The notes beneath the pieces were generated by a model. It saw only the letters and a list, made by a program, of their open reading frames with translations, was not told the DNA's origin and ran no database searches. From positions 1-58,160 of the forward strand of contig MPUH01000393.1 in assembly GCA_001970955.1 (NCBI GenBank): DNA of 58,160 bases, written 5' to 3'. The position numbers were made by a program, and so were the translations under genes. This stretch comes from Stentor coeruleus. Taxonomy: Eukaryota > Ciliophora > Heterotrichea > Heterotrichida > Stentoridae. Position 1 is the first letter of the stretch. Each line of letters begins with the position of its first letter. Shown one piece after another: positions 44,083 to 53,531 of the stretch.

Positions 44083-44441
44083 AGTACGTGTTACATATTT
44101 AACTTATCCTTTTGTTATGCTGGAAATAGGATTTTCGTCTGTTTTTTTTACTGTATAAAATTCGTTCAAGGTCTTTTTCTTTTTTTCCCTTCCAAACATT
44201 ATTATTTCCTAATTTATTATATACAACTTTTTATAGTAATTATATAAGTATTTATACTACATGTAAAACTATTATGGCTTTATACACTTATTTCCTAGAT
44301 AGTTTTTTAATATATAATATCTCAGAAATATACACAAAATACCCACTAAAAGCCTTTAATTCTAATTTTCATGTCAAATTTTATAACTTTCACCTTCTAA
44401 AATATAATCTTCCATATCAACCTTTTATTATCTTACTACTT
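44083..44441. other. Intergenic, tandem minus genes
   Basis: 359 bp. A plus frame at 44274-44465 overlaps the 3' end of the next minus gene and is not called. Confidence 0.55.
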
Positions 44442-44864
44442 CTAAAGATCTGGTCCTCGTTCTAAGCTTTTCATAGCAACTCTCTTTGCGATCTCAACCT
44501 TATAATCATTAAACCCTTCCTTACAAGCTAGTTCTTCTTTTATCCTATATTTATCAATCGCCACATTAACTAAATGCTCATACATCTCATAAGGTCTAAT
44601 TTTTGTTCCTCTAAATTTCTTAGCTTCTTTAACTGTAATTTCTTCCATACAATAATTAAACGCATCTTCAATAAGTTTGTTTTTATAATCTTGTTCAACA
44701 AACTCAGGGTATTTTGATAAATGATTTGTGACCTCATCAGCTCTATTACTTATTCCTCTTGTGGCAAGGACAAAACATGTTTCTTCTTTGTCTTCAAATT
44801 TTATTGTCCCTGCAGTAACACTTAAGGCTAATAAAGCTAATAAGGTTATAAAATTTTGTTTCAT
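44442..44864 (-). CDS. Small secreted protein
   Basis: Single exon, 140 residues, ATG 44862-44864, stop TAG. Signal peptide MKQNFITLLALLALSVTAG, then a charged helical domain with three Cys (EETCFVLATRG, AFNYCMEE, ELACKEGFND). No membrane span after the signal, so it is probably secreted or lumenal. Family not recognised. Confidence 0.65.
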   Translation of the reverse strand: MKQNFITLLALLALSVTAGTIKFEDKEETCFVLATRGISNRADEVTNHLSKYPEFVEQDYKNKLIEDAFNYCMEEITVKEAKKFRGTKIRPYEMYEHLVNVAIDKYRIKEELACKEGFNDYKVEIAKRVAMKSLERGPDL

Positions 44865-45994
44865 ATTTAATTTTATTAGACATTTATATTGTATAAAAAT
44901 ACTTTTGTATGTATTTTTATATAATCAAAAATTATAGAATTTATTATTTGATATCTTAATATTGATTATGTGAATTTTTAGTTTTAGGACTGGTTTTGAT
45001 AATTTTTATTTATTTTTAATGGGAATATTAGTATTTTGCTCTAAAACTCTTTATTTTTATTTGCGTTTTATGAAAAAGGAGTTTTTTTTTTTGCTTTATG
45101 TTATGGATTTTCGATTTGGTTTTATCGATTTTTTTTTATGTTTTATAGATTTTTGTTTAAAATTAGTTTATTATACAACTTTTATTAGTGAAATTTTAAG
45201 AAACCAAGTTTATGTTGGATAGTTTTTGGTTTTTTTTTGATAATTTTTCAATTTTTTTTTAGGATTTATCAAGAATTATATTTCATATACAAAAAGTCAT
45301 ATGCGGTTGAAATTATGATAGAAATATAAAATAGTTAATATGCTAAATACAGAAAATAGGATAAGAAATGTAGTAAATTATTTGAAGAATAGGAAGATTT
45401 AAATGATAAAAGTTGTTGAGTGAAGATTAAAAAAGATTTTTAAATAGTTGTTAGTATTGTAGAAAAAGAATAAATGGAGTTATAGAATTTAAAATGCTGT
45501 ATTTTAAGTTTTAAGTTTTAAGTTTTTAGATTTGTGATTTAAATTATATCAGCAAAGGTGTTTTTACAAAATGGATTAGATTATTAAGAAGGGTTAAGAT
45601 AAAATTTAGACTATGACAAAGCGGTTTTTTCAAAGGTAATTTTTTGAAGTCGAGATGATTTTATTAGAAAATACTTATAAAAATATTTTATCAGGTCATA
45701 TTTATTTACAATTCAGCATCACAGCAAAATTTTTATAATCAAATATTTTTTCTTCAAATCTTCTTTTTATATTTCCCAAAAAAAGATTACTAAAAACCTT
45801 TTCATTCCTAAAAAAACCACATCAAATGCAATAATCTGCCCATAAAACATATAAAAAATCCTTTTACAAATCTCTTAACTCTTCCAAAGCGCTAATTTCA
45901 ATTAAAAGTTTTATATTCCCATAAAAATCTTCATCATATTTCTAACCTAAATAATATAGACATAGTAATATTTATTATTCTATACTAAAAACTA
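44865..45994. other. Intergenic, about 1.1 kb
   Basis: T-rich plus frame at 45019-45222 has Phe/Leu-rich low complexity and is rejected. C/A-rich from 45700 on, the downstream flank of the Rab gene. Confidence 0.55.
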
Positions 45995-46606
45995 TCAACA
46001 GCATTTTTTCTTGGTGCTGTTAACATTAATTTGCATAGCACTAAGCTTAACTGAAGATGTAGTAGACCTAAAACTTGGCATTTTTTTTAAAGTTTGGCAG
46101 CCTAAAATATCTCTACAAATGCTAGTAAACATCTCTTCAATCCCTATGCCTTGCTTTGCAGAAACTCTAACATGAGTAGCTCCAATAGACTCAGCAAATA
46201 CTCTAGCTTCATCTAGTCTAACTGCTTCTCTTCCTATTAAATCCTCTTTATTCCCAACAATCACCAATATCGCATTTTCAATTATCTGGTCTTTTATGCT
46301 TTTATGCCACCTATCTAGGTTATTGAAGCTATCTATTGAAGTTATATCATAAATCATAAGACATACCTTCGCATCTCTTGCATAACTGGCTGCCAAACTA
46401 TAATACCTTTCCTGCCCAGCTGTGTCCCAAATACACAGTTTTATCGATTTCTTATCAAAATCAACAACTTTACTTAAAAAAGTTGACCCAATTGTTGGTG
46501 TTGAATGCTCATCAAAAGTATTACTAACATACTTCTGAACAATACTCGACTTCCCTGTATTCGCATCCCCAATCAAAACAACTTTAGCCTGTTCAATCTC
46601 ATTCAT
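45995..46606 (-). CDS. Rab GTPase, Rab5/21/22-like
   Basis: Single exon, 203 residues, stop TGA. All G motifs are present: GDANTGKSS (P-loop), TIGSTF (switch I), WDTAGQERYYSLAASYARDA (switch II), GNKEDL and VSAKQG. C-terminus is STKKKCC, a di-cysteine geranylgeranylation signal that must be terminal, which shows TGA acts as stop here. The switch region YYSLAASYARDA is typical of the endosomal Rab5 group. It regulates vesicle fusion at endosomal membranes. Its ATG lies 30 bp after the PCNA stop on the same strand, so promoter and PCNA 3' end share that interval. Confidence 0.92.
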   Translation of the reverse strand: MNEIEQAKVVLIGDANTGKSSIVQKYVSNTFDEHSTPTIGSTFLSKVVDFDKKSIKLCIWDTAGQERYYSLAASYARDAKVCLMIYDITSIDSFNNLDRWHKSIKDQIIENAILVIVGNKEDLIGREAVRLDEARVFAESIGATHVRVSAKQGIGIEEMFTSICRDILGCQTLKKMPSFRSTTSSVKLSAMQINVNSTKKKCC

Positions 46607-46636
46607 TTTTATATCTCCTAAAAATATTCATATTAA

Positions 46637-47410
46637 TTATGCATCTTCTGCAATCTTAGGTGCTAAAAAGTACTTCAACTCTCCCAAATTAAAAGCAAAT
46701 TTCAATACAACCGGGACTTCAGGTGATAATGAAACAACAACTTCATCACTCAAACTCGAAGCTTTATTAAACAAATTCAAATACCTCAAAGCAAAAGCCA
46801 TAGAAACTTTATCAGAAACATTCAAAATAAGTTTTTCTTCTGATTTATCTGAATTATTAGCTCTCATAGTTATAGATCCTGCACCAATATCCCCACTAAC
46901 AGCAAATTTTACACTTTCTTTATCAACACTAAGGTTTAAAGTGTCTGTAACTTGAGTCAATTCTCTACAAATTCTAGAGAATTCAGAGCTTGACATTGTA
47001 ACTTCAGCTGAATATTCTTGTTCTGGGATTCCTAAATGTTCTGAGTCTAAAGTTAATAGATTTAAATTGAACTCACACATTTTTTCATTGTTTTTACCTG
47101 TGAAAACTAAGGTTAAGACATGGGCTTCATCTTCTGCTCGGAGGATTATTGAGTCGTCATTTCCTGCTATTTTTAATAGTTTAGCGAGGTTTGTTATTGA
47201 GACACCAAGGGTTTGAGGACGATCACAGCGATACTCTTCAAATTCACTTGCTCTGAGGACTAAGACAACTAAGGCTACATGAGATGCATCCATGGCTTGA
47301 AGGCTTATAGCTTCAGAAGTTACTTCAAAGTTTACTTCGGTGACAAGTTCTTTTATTGACTCGATGATTTTCTTCAGGATTAGTCCATTACCCAGTAGTG
47401 CTTCAAACAT
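46637..47410 (-). CDS. PCNA: Proliferating cell nuclear antigen
   Basis: Single exon, 257 residues, stop TAA. Begins MFEALLGNGLILKKIIESIK; QAMDASHVALVVLVLRASEF and LGVSITNLAKLLKIAGNDD are the conserved N-terminal sliding-clamp blocks. The interdomain loop and C-terminus (LKYFLAPKIAEDA, usual human end LKYYLAPKIEDEEGS) are conserved. It forms the trimeric ring that tethers polymerase and PIP-box proteins to DNA during replication and repair. Upstream lie two E2F-like elements. Length is typical (258-261). Confidence 0.96.
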   Translation of the reverse strand: MFEALLGNGLILKKIIESIKELVTEVNFEVTSEAISLQAMDASHVALVVLVLRASEFEEYRCDRPQTLGVSITNLAKLLKIAGNDDSIILRAEDEAHVLTLVFTGKNNEKMCEFNLNLLTLDSEHLGIPEQEYSAEVTMSSSEFSRICRELTQVTDTLNLSVDKESVKFAVSGDIGAGSITMRANNSDKSEEKLILNVSDKVSMAFALRYLNLFNKASSLSDEVVVSLSPEVPVVLKFAFNLGELKYFLAPKIAEDA

Positions 47411-47416
47411 TTATTG

Positions 47417-47426
47417 TTCGCGCCAA
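47417..47426. promoter_or_regulatory. E2F-like site at PCNA
   Basis: TTCGCGCCAA on plus (TTGGCGCGAA on minus) fits the E2F/DP core TTSGCGCSAA and lies 7 bp upstream of the PCNA ATG. CG dinucleotides are rare in this AT-rich flank. PCNA is a classic E2F target in plants and animals. Confidence 0.5.
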
Positions 47427-47469
47427 GATGAGGGAATATGAATGGAAATGCTTTTATTGGAAAATCAAA

Positions 47470-47478
47470 GGCGGGATT
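47470..47478. promoter_or_regulatory. Second E2F-like element at PCNA
   Basis: GGCGGGATT on plus differs by one base from the E2F half-consensus GGCGGGAAA. It is 60 bp upstream of the PCNA ATG. Confidence 0.35.
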
Positions 47479-48815
47479 TTGATGGAGGGAAAGAAAGTGG
47501 AGGGAGGAAAAGGATGTGATTAGGATTATGTGAAGAGAATTTTTGTGAGTGGTGTGGGTAGAGGGGTTGTAAGGGGTGGATTTTTTATGTAAACTATAAG
47601 CATTGGACGATTTAGTGAGATTTATAGGTTTATAGTTTGCTTTTTGGGATATTTTATTATTTGAGTCCTATTGTTTGTGTAGAAACTTTGCTCATTAGAC
47701 ACTATTGGACTTTTATGATTTAATATAAATGAATTCATCTAGTTGATATCCTTAAATAGATATCAAAGAGTATTATAATGAATCTATATGATATTACAAT
47801 GAATTTATGTATTATAAAGCAATGAATAAGATAATTAATATTCAATTGTTATAGGGTTAGATAAGTTTTTTAATAATTTTTACTGTGAAGATGCTATAAA
47901 AATTACCTTGTTGCTTAAGAAATTTTATTTTTCTCATAAAGATTATTGAGAAAATATAACTGAAGAATTTGTTACAATAACTATACAAAAGGAATAGGAT
48001 TCTGACATCATTTGGGAGAAATGTTAGGAAAGTTGAGATGATTAATAAACATGGAAACTGAGTGATAAACAAATTTATTGATTCGCTTTGAAATATGAGT
48101 TTTGATGCTATTGAGTTTATGTTCTTAAGGTTTACTTGTCTTTTAATAAAACTTANAAATTTATTGATTCGCTTTGAAATATGAGTTTTGATGCTATTGA
48201 GTTTATGTTCTTAAGGTTTAGTTGTTTTTTAATAAAACTTGTAGTGAAATGAGGATTTTTAGGAAGATTGATTCAAGGTTTTTAAGAAAAAATTGTGTAG
48301 TTAGGTTTTNTAGTGAAATGAGGATTTTTAGGAAGATTGATTCAAGGTTTTTAAGAAAAAATTGTGTAGTTAGGTTTTTGGGAGAAAAATACTGTTAGGG
48401 TGTTTGATTATATTAGGTTGAATGTGGAAAATATATTTAGTAATTTTAAAATAAAATAAGAGATCAGTGCATATTAGGATAAATAAGAAATTATTACTAG
48501 TAAGATTTTAATGGGAATATATAAGATCGTAAATAAATATACTAAATAATATGATTAAAATATTTAAACTAAAGTTTGATTTTTTGATTGTATATAAGAT
48601 TTATTTCCCGATGATTTCCTCAAATCTTAAACAATTTGTATTATTTTAATCCTCATTGCTAGTTTAAAATTAAACCTCTTATTCCTTAATATTCCCTTAT
48701 ATATTCCATAAACCCACTACCAAAAAATCTCTCCAGTCCCAAAATTTTCATTATTTTTTCAATGTAAATTACTTATGTTCCAGCCATACAATGAAATTAA
48801 ACTAAAGGCTAATAA

Positions 48816-50208
48816 ATGGAACCTTACGAGCTACTTCTTAAATGCACAAGCGGTTTATATTCCGGAAAGTTCATCTACCTAAATAGCAATGTAAAACCTC
48901 ATATAGGAACCAGAAATTCTAGGAAGTGGAAGTTTTGAAGCTTTAGGTGTTACAGCAAGTCTTCAAAACGTATCTCTCGAGCCAGTGCATTCAAAAATCG
49001 AGTACAAAAACGATTTCTTTATATCCGATATGTCTAATCAGAAAGGCACATGGCTCAAACTAATTCCAAACAACCTAACTCCTTTACTTCTTTCAGATCA
49101 GTTAAAAATAGGCAACATAATCCTCACAGTAACAGCTTTAGATACATCATTACCAAACCTAGAACTATCATGGGGTTCTAAAAAAATCCAAGTATCAAAA
49201 AGTTTAAAAATCTCATCAAAAACCCCAACAGACTATATATTCCCATCCTTAGACTACTTTTCATTAGAAATCATTCAACAAGATACTTCATATATAATAA
49301 AAGTTTATAACGGTATAATATCAAAAAGAATCATAAAAGAAACCAAGCTTTCTCCAGGTTTTGAAATAGAAATCGGGAATCTAATATTTGAAGTCTGTCT
49401 TTATAACTATGGTAAATGGTCTAATATTGGTCATCGTGTTGCTATGGAAGATACAGATTGTGTGATACAAGATTTAAATATTCTTGATCAGCCTGTATCT
49501 TTTTATGGAGTTTTTGATGGTCATGGAGGAAACTCATGTTCTGAGTTTTTAAAAGCAAATTTGTATGAGTATTTACAAAGAAAGCTTAGAGGGAATAGGA
49601 ATATACAAGAATGGAGGGAAATGATTATTCAAGCATTTAATGAGTGTGATTTGGAATATAATAAAAATTACCCAGAGATAAGTAAAGTTATGGGAGCAAC
49701 AGCACTTATTGTTATGATTATTGGGAGGAATATTGTTGTGGTAAATACTGGGGATAGTAGGGCTGTGATGAGTAGAAGAGGGGAAGTTTTGCAGTTGTCT
49801 AATGATCATAAGCCTGATTTATTTAGTGAAAAAACTAGGATTGAAGAAGCTGGGGGGTTTGTTACTTCTGGCAGGGTCTTAGGGAAACTTGGTGTTTCAA
49901 GAGCTTTTGGAGATTTTGAATTCAAGTTGTTAAATAAAAAAACTGTTATTTGTGAACCAGAAGTTGAAGTGTTTGAATTAAACCCGATGATTGATGAATT
50001 TATAGTACTTGGATGTGATGGGATGTATGAAGCTTATACTAATCAAGAACTTATTTTATGTATTAGGGATAGGCTTAAAAGAATGAGAATCACAGAACAA
50101 GATCCTAGTAGAGTTATTAAAGATATTGTTACAGGGGCTGTACATTCTAGAAAAACTGCAGATAATGTTACAGGAATTATTGTAACTTTGTGTGCAGGGA
50201 TATGCTAA
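48816..50208 (+). CDS. FHA-PP2C protein phosphatase
   Basis: Exons 48816-48890 and 48907-50208 over a 16-nt intron 48891-48906 (GTAAAACCTCATATAG). Product 458 residues, stop TAA. Residues ~8-110 form an FHA-like domain: GKFIYLNSN, splice, ILGSGSFEALGV, then LEPVHSKIEYKNDFFISDMS followed by NQKGTW. The C-terminal ~270 residues are a PPM/PP2C phosphatase: YGVFDGHGGNSCSEFL (metal-binding Asp), VNTGDSRAVMSRRGEV, LGVSRAFGDFEFK, VLGCDGMYEAY and DNVTGI. FHA domains bind phosphothreonine, so the enzyme would be recruited to phosphorylated kinases or receptors, as in plant KAPP. All catalytic Asp residues look intact. Confidence 0.9.
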
Positions 50209-50510
50209 AAGTTAGATAATTTTTATATTGATTAATTTATTGGGCTTTTAATTAAAAGATGGATTTGAGTTTATGTGAATATTATAGATGAGAAATTTTA
50301 AGTTTTCGGTAAGTATGGGATAAGGATTTTTTTAATGCTATTGTGGGGATTTTAAAAATTTTGTGTTGTGATATTTTGATAATTCCCTAATAATCAAATC
50401 ATATCAAATTCCTCTATCATCATAAAAATTTCCATCATATAACATCTCCAAAAAAAAAAACCATTATAATCTTTATCATAACCCAAACCCTTCATCTAAA
50501 ACAATCTAAC
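50209..50510. other. Convergent 3' flanks
   Basis: G/T-rich after PP2C, C/A-rich before the ThrRS stop, switching near 50385. No gene seen. Confidence 0.6.
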
Positions 50511-52976
50511 TTAACTAGAAATAGACTTAAGATGATTCAGCCACCTAGCAATATGAGGATACTTAACCGAATCAACCTTTTTCACAGCCGCTGAAATCCT
50601 CCAATCTTCTGCACTAACCTCAGTCCCAGCAACAAAAGGATTTCTCTCTAAAGTATCATTAAGTACCTTAAAACTCACAGTCTGAGTAACCTCAACCGAT
50701 TCTTCATAATAACTCTGAGCAACAAGCCTTTCTCTAGCTTCAGAAGCTTTAGGTAATTGTTCTTTCAAAAACCTTACAAACTGAGTAATTTGGAATTTCC
50801 CTATACTTGAATTAGAATCCCTATCTCTAACATCAACAGATCCACTATCAACTTCTTCAGCTCCAATAACACAAATATAATTATATTGTTCAACTTGAGC
50901 ATTACGTATTTTCTTATTAAGTGTTAAACTTGCTGTATCAACATCAGCATAAAAACCTTCAAGCCATAGACGATTTTTAACTTTCTCAGCATATTCCATA
51001 TGATGTTCTGATACTGGTAATAAAGCTATTTGTTTAGGGTTAAGCCAAAAAGGCCATTTCCCTCCTGTTTGTTCAGTTAAAATAGCAATCATTCTTTCTA
51101 ATGAACCAAGAATAGCTCTATGTATTATAACAGGTCGATCAAAACCAACTTTGATTTGATTTTCAGTCATATCATCATATACCATAATATCATTATCTGA
51201 AGCTTTGTCTGGAGTCCCAGTTTTGTATTGTAAATCAAAACGCTTTGGTAAATTGAAATCCAGTTGTATTGTCCCACATTGATGTTTACGTTTGAGAGCG
51301 TCAAAAACTTTTATATCGATTTTCGGACCATAAAAAGCTCCATCACCAGGGTTGATTTTCCATGGTTTACCAAGTTTATTTAATGAATCAGCTAATTGGT
51401 TTTCAGCACTTCTCCAAAGTTCCTCACTTCCTAAAGCTTTTTCTGGCCTTGTTGACAATTCGAGTTCATAGTCAAAACCTAGTAATTTATAGATGAAGTT
51501 TAAAAAGTCTAAGCATCCATCAACTTCTGATGAGATTTGGTCTTTTCTACAGAAAATATGAGAGTCGTCTTGGACAAATCTTCGTACTCGGATTAATCCA
51601 GTTAATGCTCCACTAAGTTCGTTTCTATGTAAAACCCCAAACTCAGCTAATCTTAAAGGTAAATCTTTATAGCTTCTTAATGTATGGTCGAAAATCAGAC
51701 AATGTCCAGGACAGTTCATAGGTTTCATGCCGAATTCTTGTCCTTCAACATCAAACATAAACATGTCTTCTTTATATTTCGCATAATGACCTGAAGTTTT
51801 CCAAAGCTTAGCACTATAAAGATTAGGACTATGAACCTCAGTAAACCCTCTAACTGCATATTCAGACCTAATAAACTCGATAAGTTTATTATAAATCCTC
51901 GAACCATTAGCTTCAAAAAATGTACTTCCAGGTGAAAATGGATGCCAAAAGTATAGTGATTGAGCAATACCTAATCTTCTATGATCTCTTTTTGCTGCTT
52001 CTTCCTGTAAAGTTATATACTCATCAAGTTCTTTTTTAGTTGGAAACGATACCCCATAAACCCTTTGTAAAGAGTCGTTTTCAGCATTAGCAAGCCAATA
52101 AGCAGAAGAATTATTAGTCACAGAAAAAGCTTTGATTTTACCAGTATCAGCAACATGTGGTCCAGTGCATAAATCAATTAAATGCCCACATCTATAAGCA
52201 GTAGTTTTCCCACCATCAGGGATTTTATTACTAATCAATTGGACTTTAAATGGATTATAAGCAAAAAGTTCTAAAGCTTGTTCTTTTGTCAGAATAATCC
52301 TCTGAAAAGGGTGTTTTTTTGATATAAACCCTTCTGCTGCTTTATTGATTTCTTGATAGTTTTCTTGAGTTATATGCATATCTCCCATATAAGAGTCATA
52401 GAAAAAACCTGGGTTTAATGGTGGGCCAATACAAAGCTGTGAACCATATACTTTTTCAAGACTGGCACCAAGAATATGCGCTGATGAATGCCAAAAAACA
52501 ACTTTACCTTCTGGATCATCAAATGATAATAACTGAAGTTCACAATCACCTTCTAAAGGCCGAGTCAAATCGTAAAGCTCATAATCTGAAGAATTTTTTT
52601 TCTTTTCTTCTCCTTCATGATCTTCATCAGCACAAACTATATCTTCAAACCCTAGTCTTCTTGTAAATTTAACCTTAGCCACAATTACTCGTTCTGCAAG
52701 ACTTCTGCTGATTTCTTTGGCAATATCTAAAGGTGTTGTTTTAAAAGAGATTCCGGTTTTATTTGTCCCGTTTGGTAAGGAGATTGTTATTTGTTCTGCT
52801 GGTTGAGAATTTAGTTTTTCTATGTATTTGGTATAGAAGGAATCGTAGAGTTTTGTACGGGATTCGAGAAAAGATGCGTTTTCTTGTTTGATAAATGGAC
52901 CTCCGATTTTACCTGATGAGGCTTTTACTTCTGGTCCTGATGCAAGATTTGCTCTCTTGTTTGGCTCAGACTGCAT
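50511..52976 (-). CDS. TARS: Threonyl-tRNA synthetase with GST-C-like tail
   Basis: Single exon, 821 residues, stop TAA. Order: TGS domain (ITISLPNGTNKTGISFKTTP, residues ~60-130); N2 editing domain with HSSAH and TAYRCGHLIDLCTGPH; class II core with GMKPMNCPGHCLIFDH, then RVRRFVQDDSHIFC (motif 2) and AILGSLERMIAILTEQTGG (motif 3); anticodon-binding domain from NPKQIALLPVSEHH. After the usual C-terminus about 80 extra residues include LNDTLERNPFVAGTEVSAED and YPHIARWLNHLKSIS, which match the GST C-terminal fold of EF1B and AIMP proteins. It charges tRNA-Thr in the cytosol. The tail probably docks into a synthetase or EF1 complex. Confidence 0.95.
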   Translation of the reverse strand: MQSEPNKRANLASGPEVKASSGKIGGPFIKQENASFLESRTKLYDSFYTKYIEKLNSQPAEQITISLPNGTNKTGISFKTTPLDIAKEISRSLAERVIVAKVKFTRRLGFEDIVCADEDHEGEEKKKNSSDYELYDLTRPLEGDCELQLLSFDDPEGKVVFWHSSAHILGASLEKVYGSQLCIGPPLNPGFFYDSYMGDMHITQENYQEINKAAEGFISKKHPFQRIILTKEQALELFAYNPFKVQLISNKIPDGGKTTAYRCGHLIDLCTGPHVADTGKIKAFSVTNNSSAYWLANAENDSLQRVYGVSFPTKKELDEYITLQEEAAKRDHRRLGIAQSLYFWHPFSPGSTFFEANGSRIYNKLIEFIRSEYAVRGFTEVHSPNLYSAKLWKTSGHYAKYKEDMFMFDVEGQEFGMKPMNCPGHCLIFDHTLRSYKDLPLRLAEFGVLHRNELSGALTGLIRVRRFVQDDSHIFCRKDQISSEVDGCLDFLNFIYKLLGFDYELELSTRPEKALGSEELWRSAENQLADSLNKLGKPWKINPGDGAFYGPKIDIKVFDALKRKHQCGTIQLDFNLPKRFDLQYKTGTPDKASDNDIMVYDDMTENQIKVGFDRPVIIHRAILGSLERMIAILTEQTGGKWPFWLNPKQIALLPVSEHHMEYAEKVKNRLWLEGFYADVDTASLTLNKKIRNAQVEQYNYICVIGAEEVDSGSVDVRDRDSNSSIGKFQITQFVRFLKEQLPKASEARERLVAQSYYEESVEVTQTVSFKVLNDTLERNPFVAGTEVSAEDWRISAAVKKVDSVKYPHIARWLNHLKSISS

Positions 52977-53220
52977 TGTTTATAAATATGTCTTTGGAAA
53001 AAATTAGCGGAAATGGAAAATAGAGAGGATGTGAGGATAAGGGATGATTATTTTTGGAAATTAGGTTTTTTATTTTAGAGGATTTTAATAAGATTATATT
53101 GAGGAATTTTATATATGATTTATGTGGTTATTTGATAGAAATATGAGGATAAGTGAGGTGGATAGATAAGAATGTAAGAAATGTAGAATATTTAGTTAAA
53201 AAATAGGAATTAGGAGTGTC

Positions 53221-53292
53221 GCATTGTTAGTCTATCGGTTAGGATGGTTGCCTTCCAAGCAGTCGAGCCGGGTTCAATTCCCGGACAATGCA
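53221..53292 (+). tRNA. tRNA-Gly (anticodon TCC)
   Basis: Acceptor GCATTGT pairs with ACAATGC, discriminator A at 53292. Anticodon loop CTTCCAA gives TCC, reading GGA. B box GGTTCAATTCC is canonical. A run of seven T at 53293-53299 follows as pol III terminator. No intron. CCA is not encoded. Confidence 0.95.
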
Positions 53293-53531
53293 TTTTTTTC
53301 TTTTCACTTTAACATATTTCCCTTTAAATCTCTTTTTCCTCACAGTTCCTCACAGTTCCTAACTTTATCTTAATAAAATCATTCCCCTCTATAACTTTTT
53401 TGTTTACTCCTATGCTAATCTATCAAATTATATAAAATATAATATAAACAATCAGTACATATCATTCATCAAGTAACAGCCTGACGTGATCTCATCATCT
53501 AATTCATTTAAATCAGTACGCGTAATTCAAA

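Larger units (their letters stand above)
47411..48815. other. Divergent intergenic region with two assembly joins
   Basis: Holds the PCNA promoter at the left. N 48156 and N 48310 are each flanked by direct near-copies (about 85 bp and 68 bp). A hydrophobic minus frame at 47857-48072 has no ATG start. C/A-rich toward the PP2C start. Confidence 0.6.

Noticed and set aside
45019-45222. Phe/Leu-rich plus frame
   Set aside because: T-run composition; no motif or intron support.
47857-48072. Hydrophobic minus frame upstream of PCNA
   Set aside because: No ATG start; AT-rich composition; overlaps the edge of an assembly duplication.
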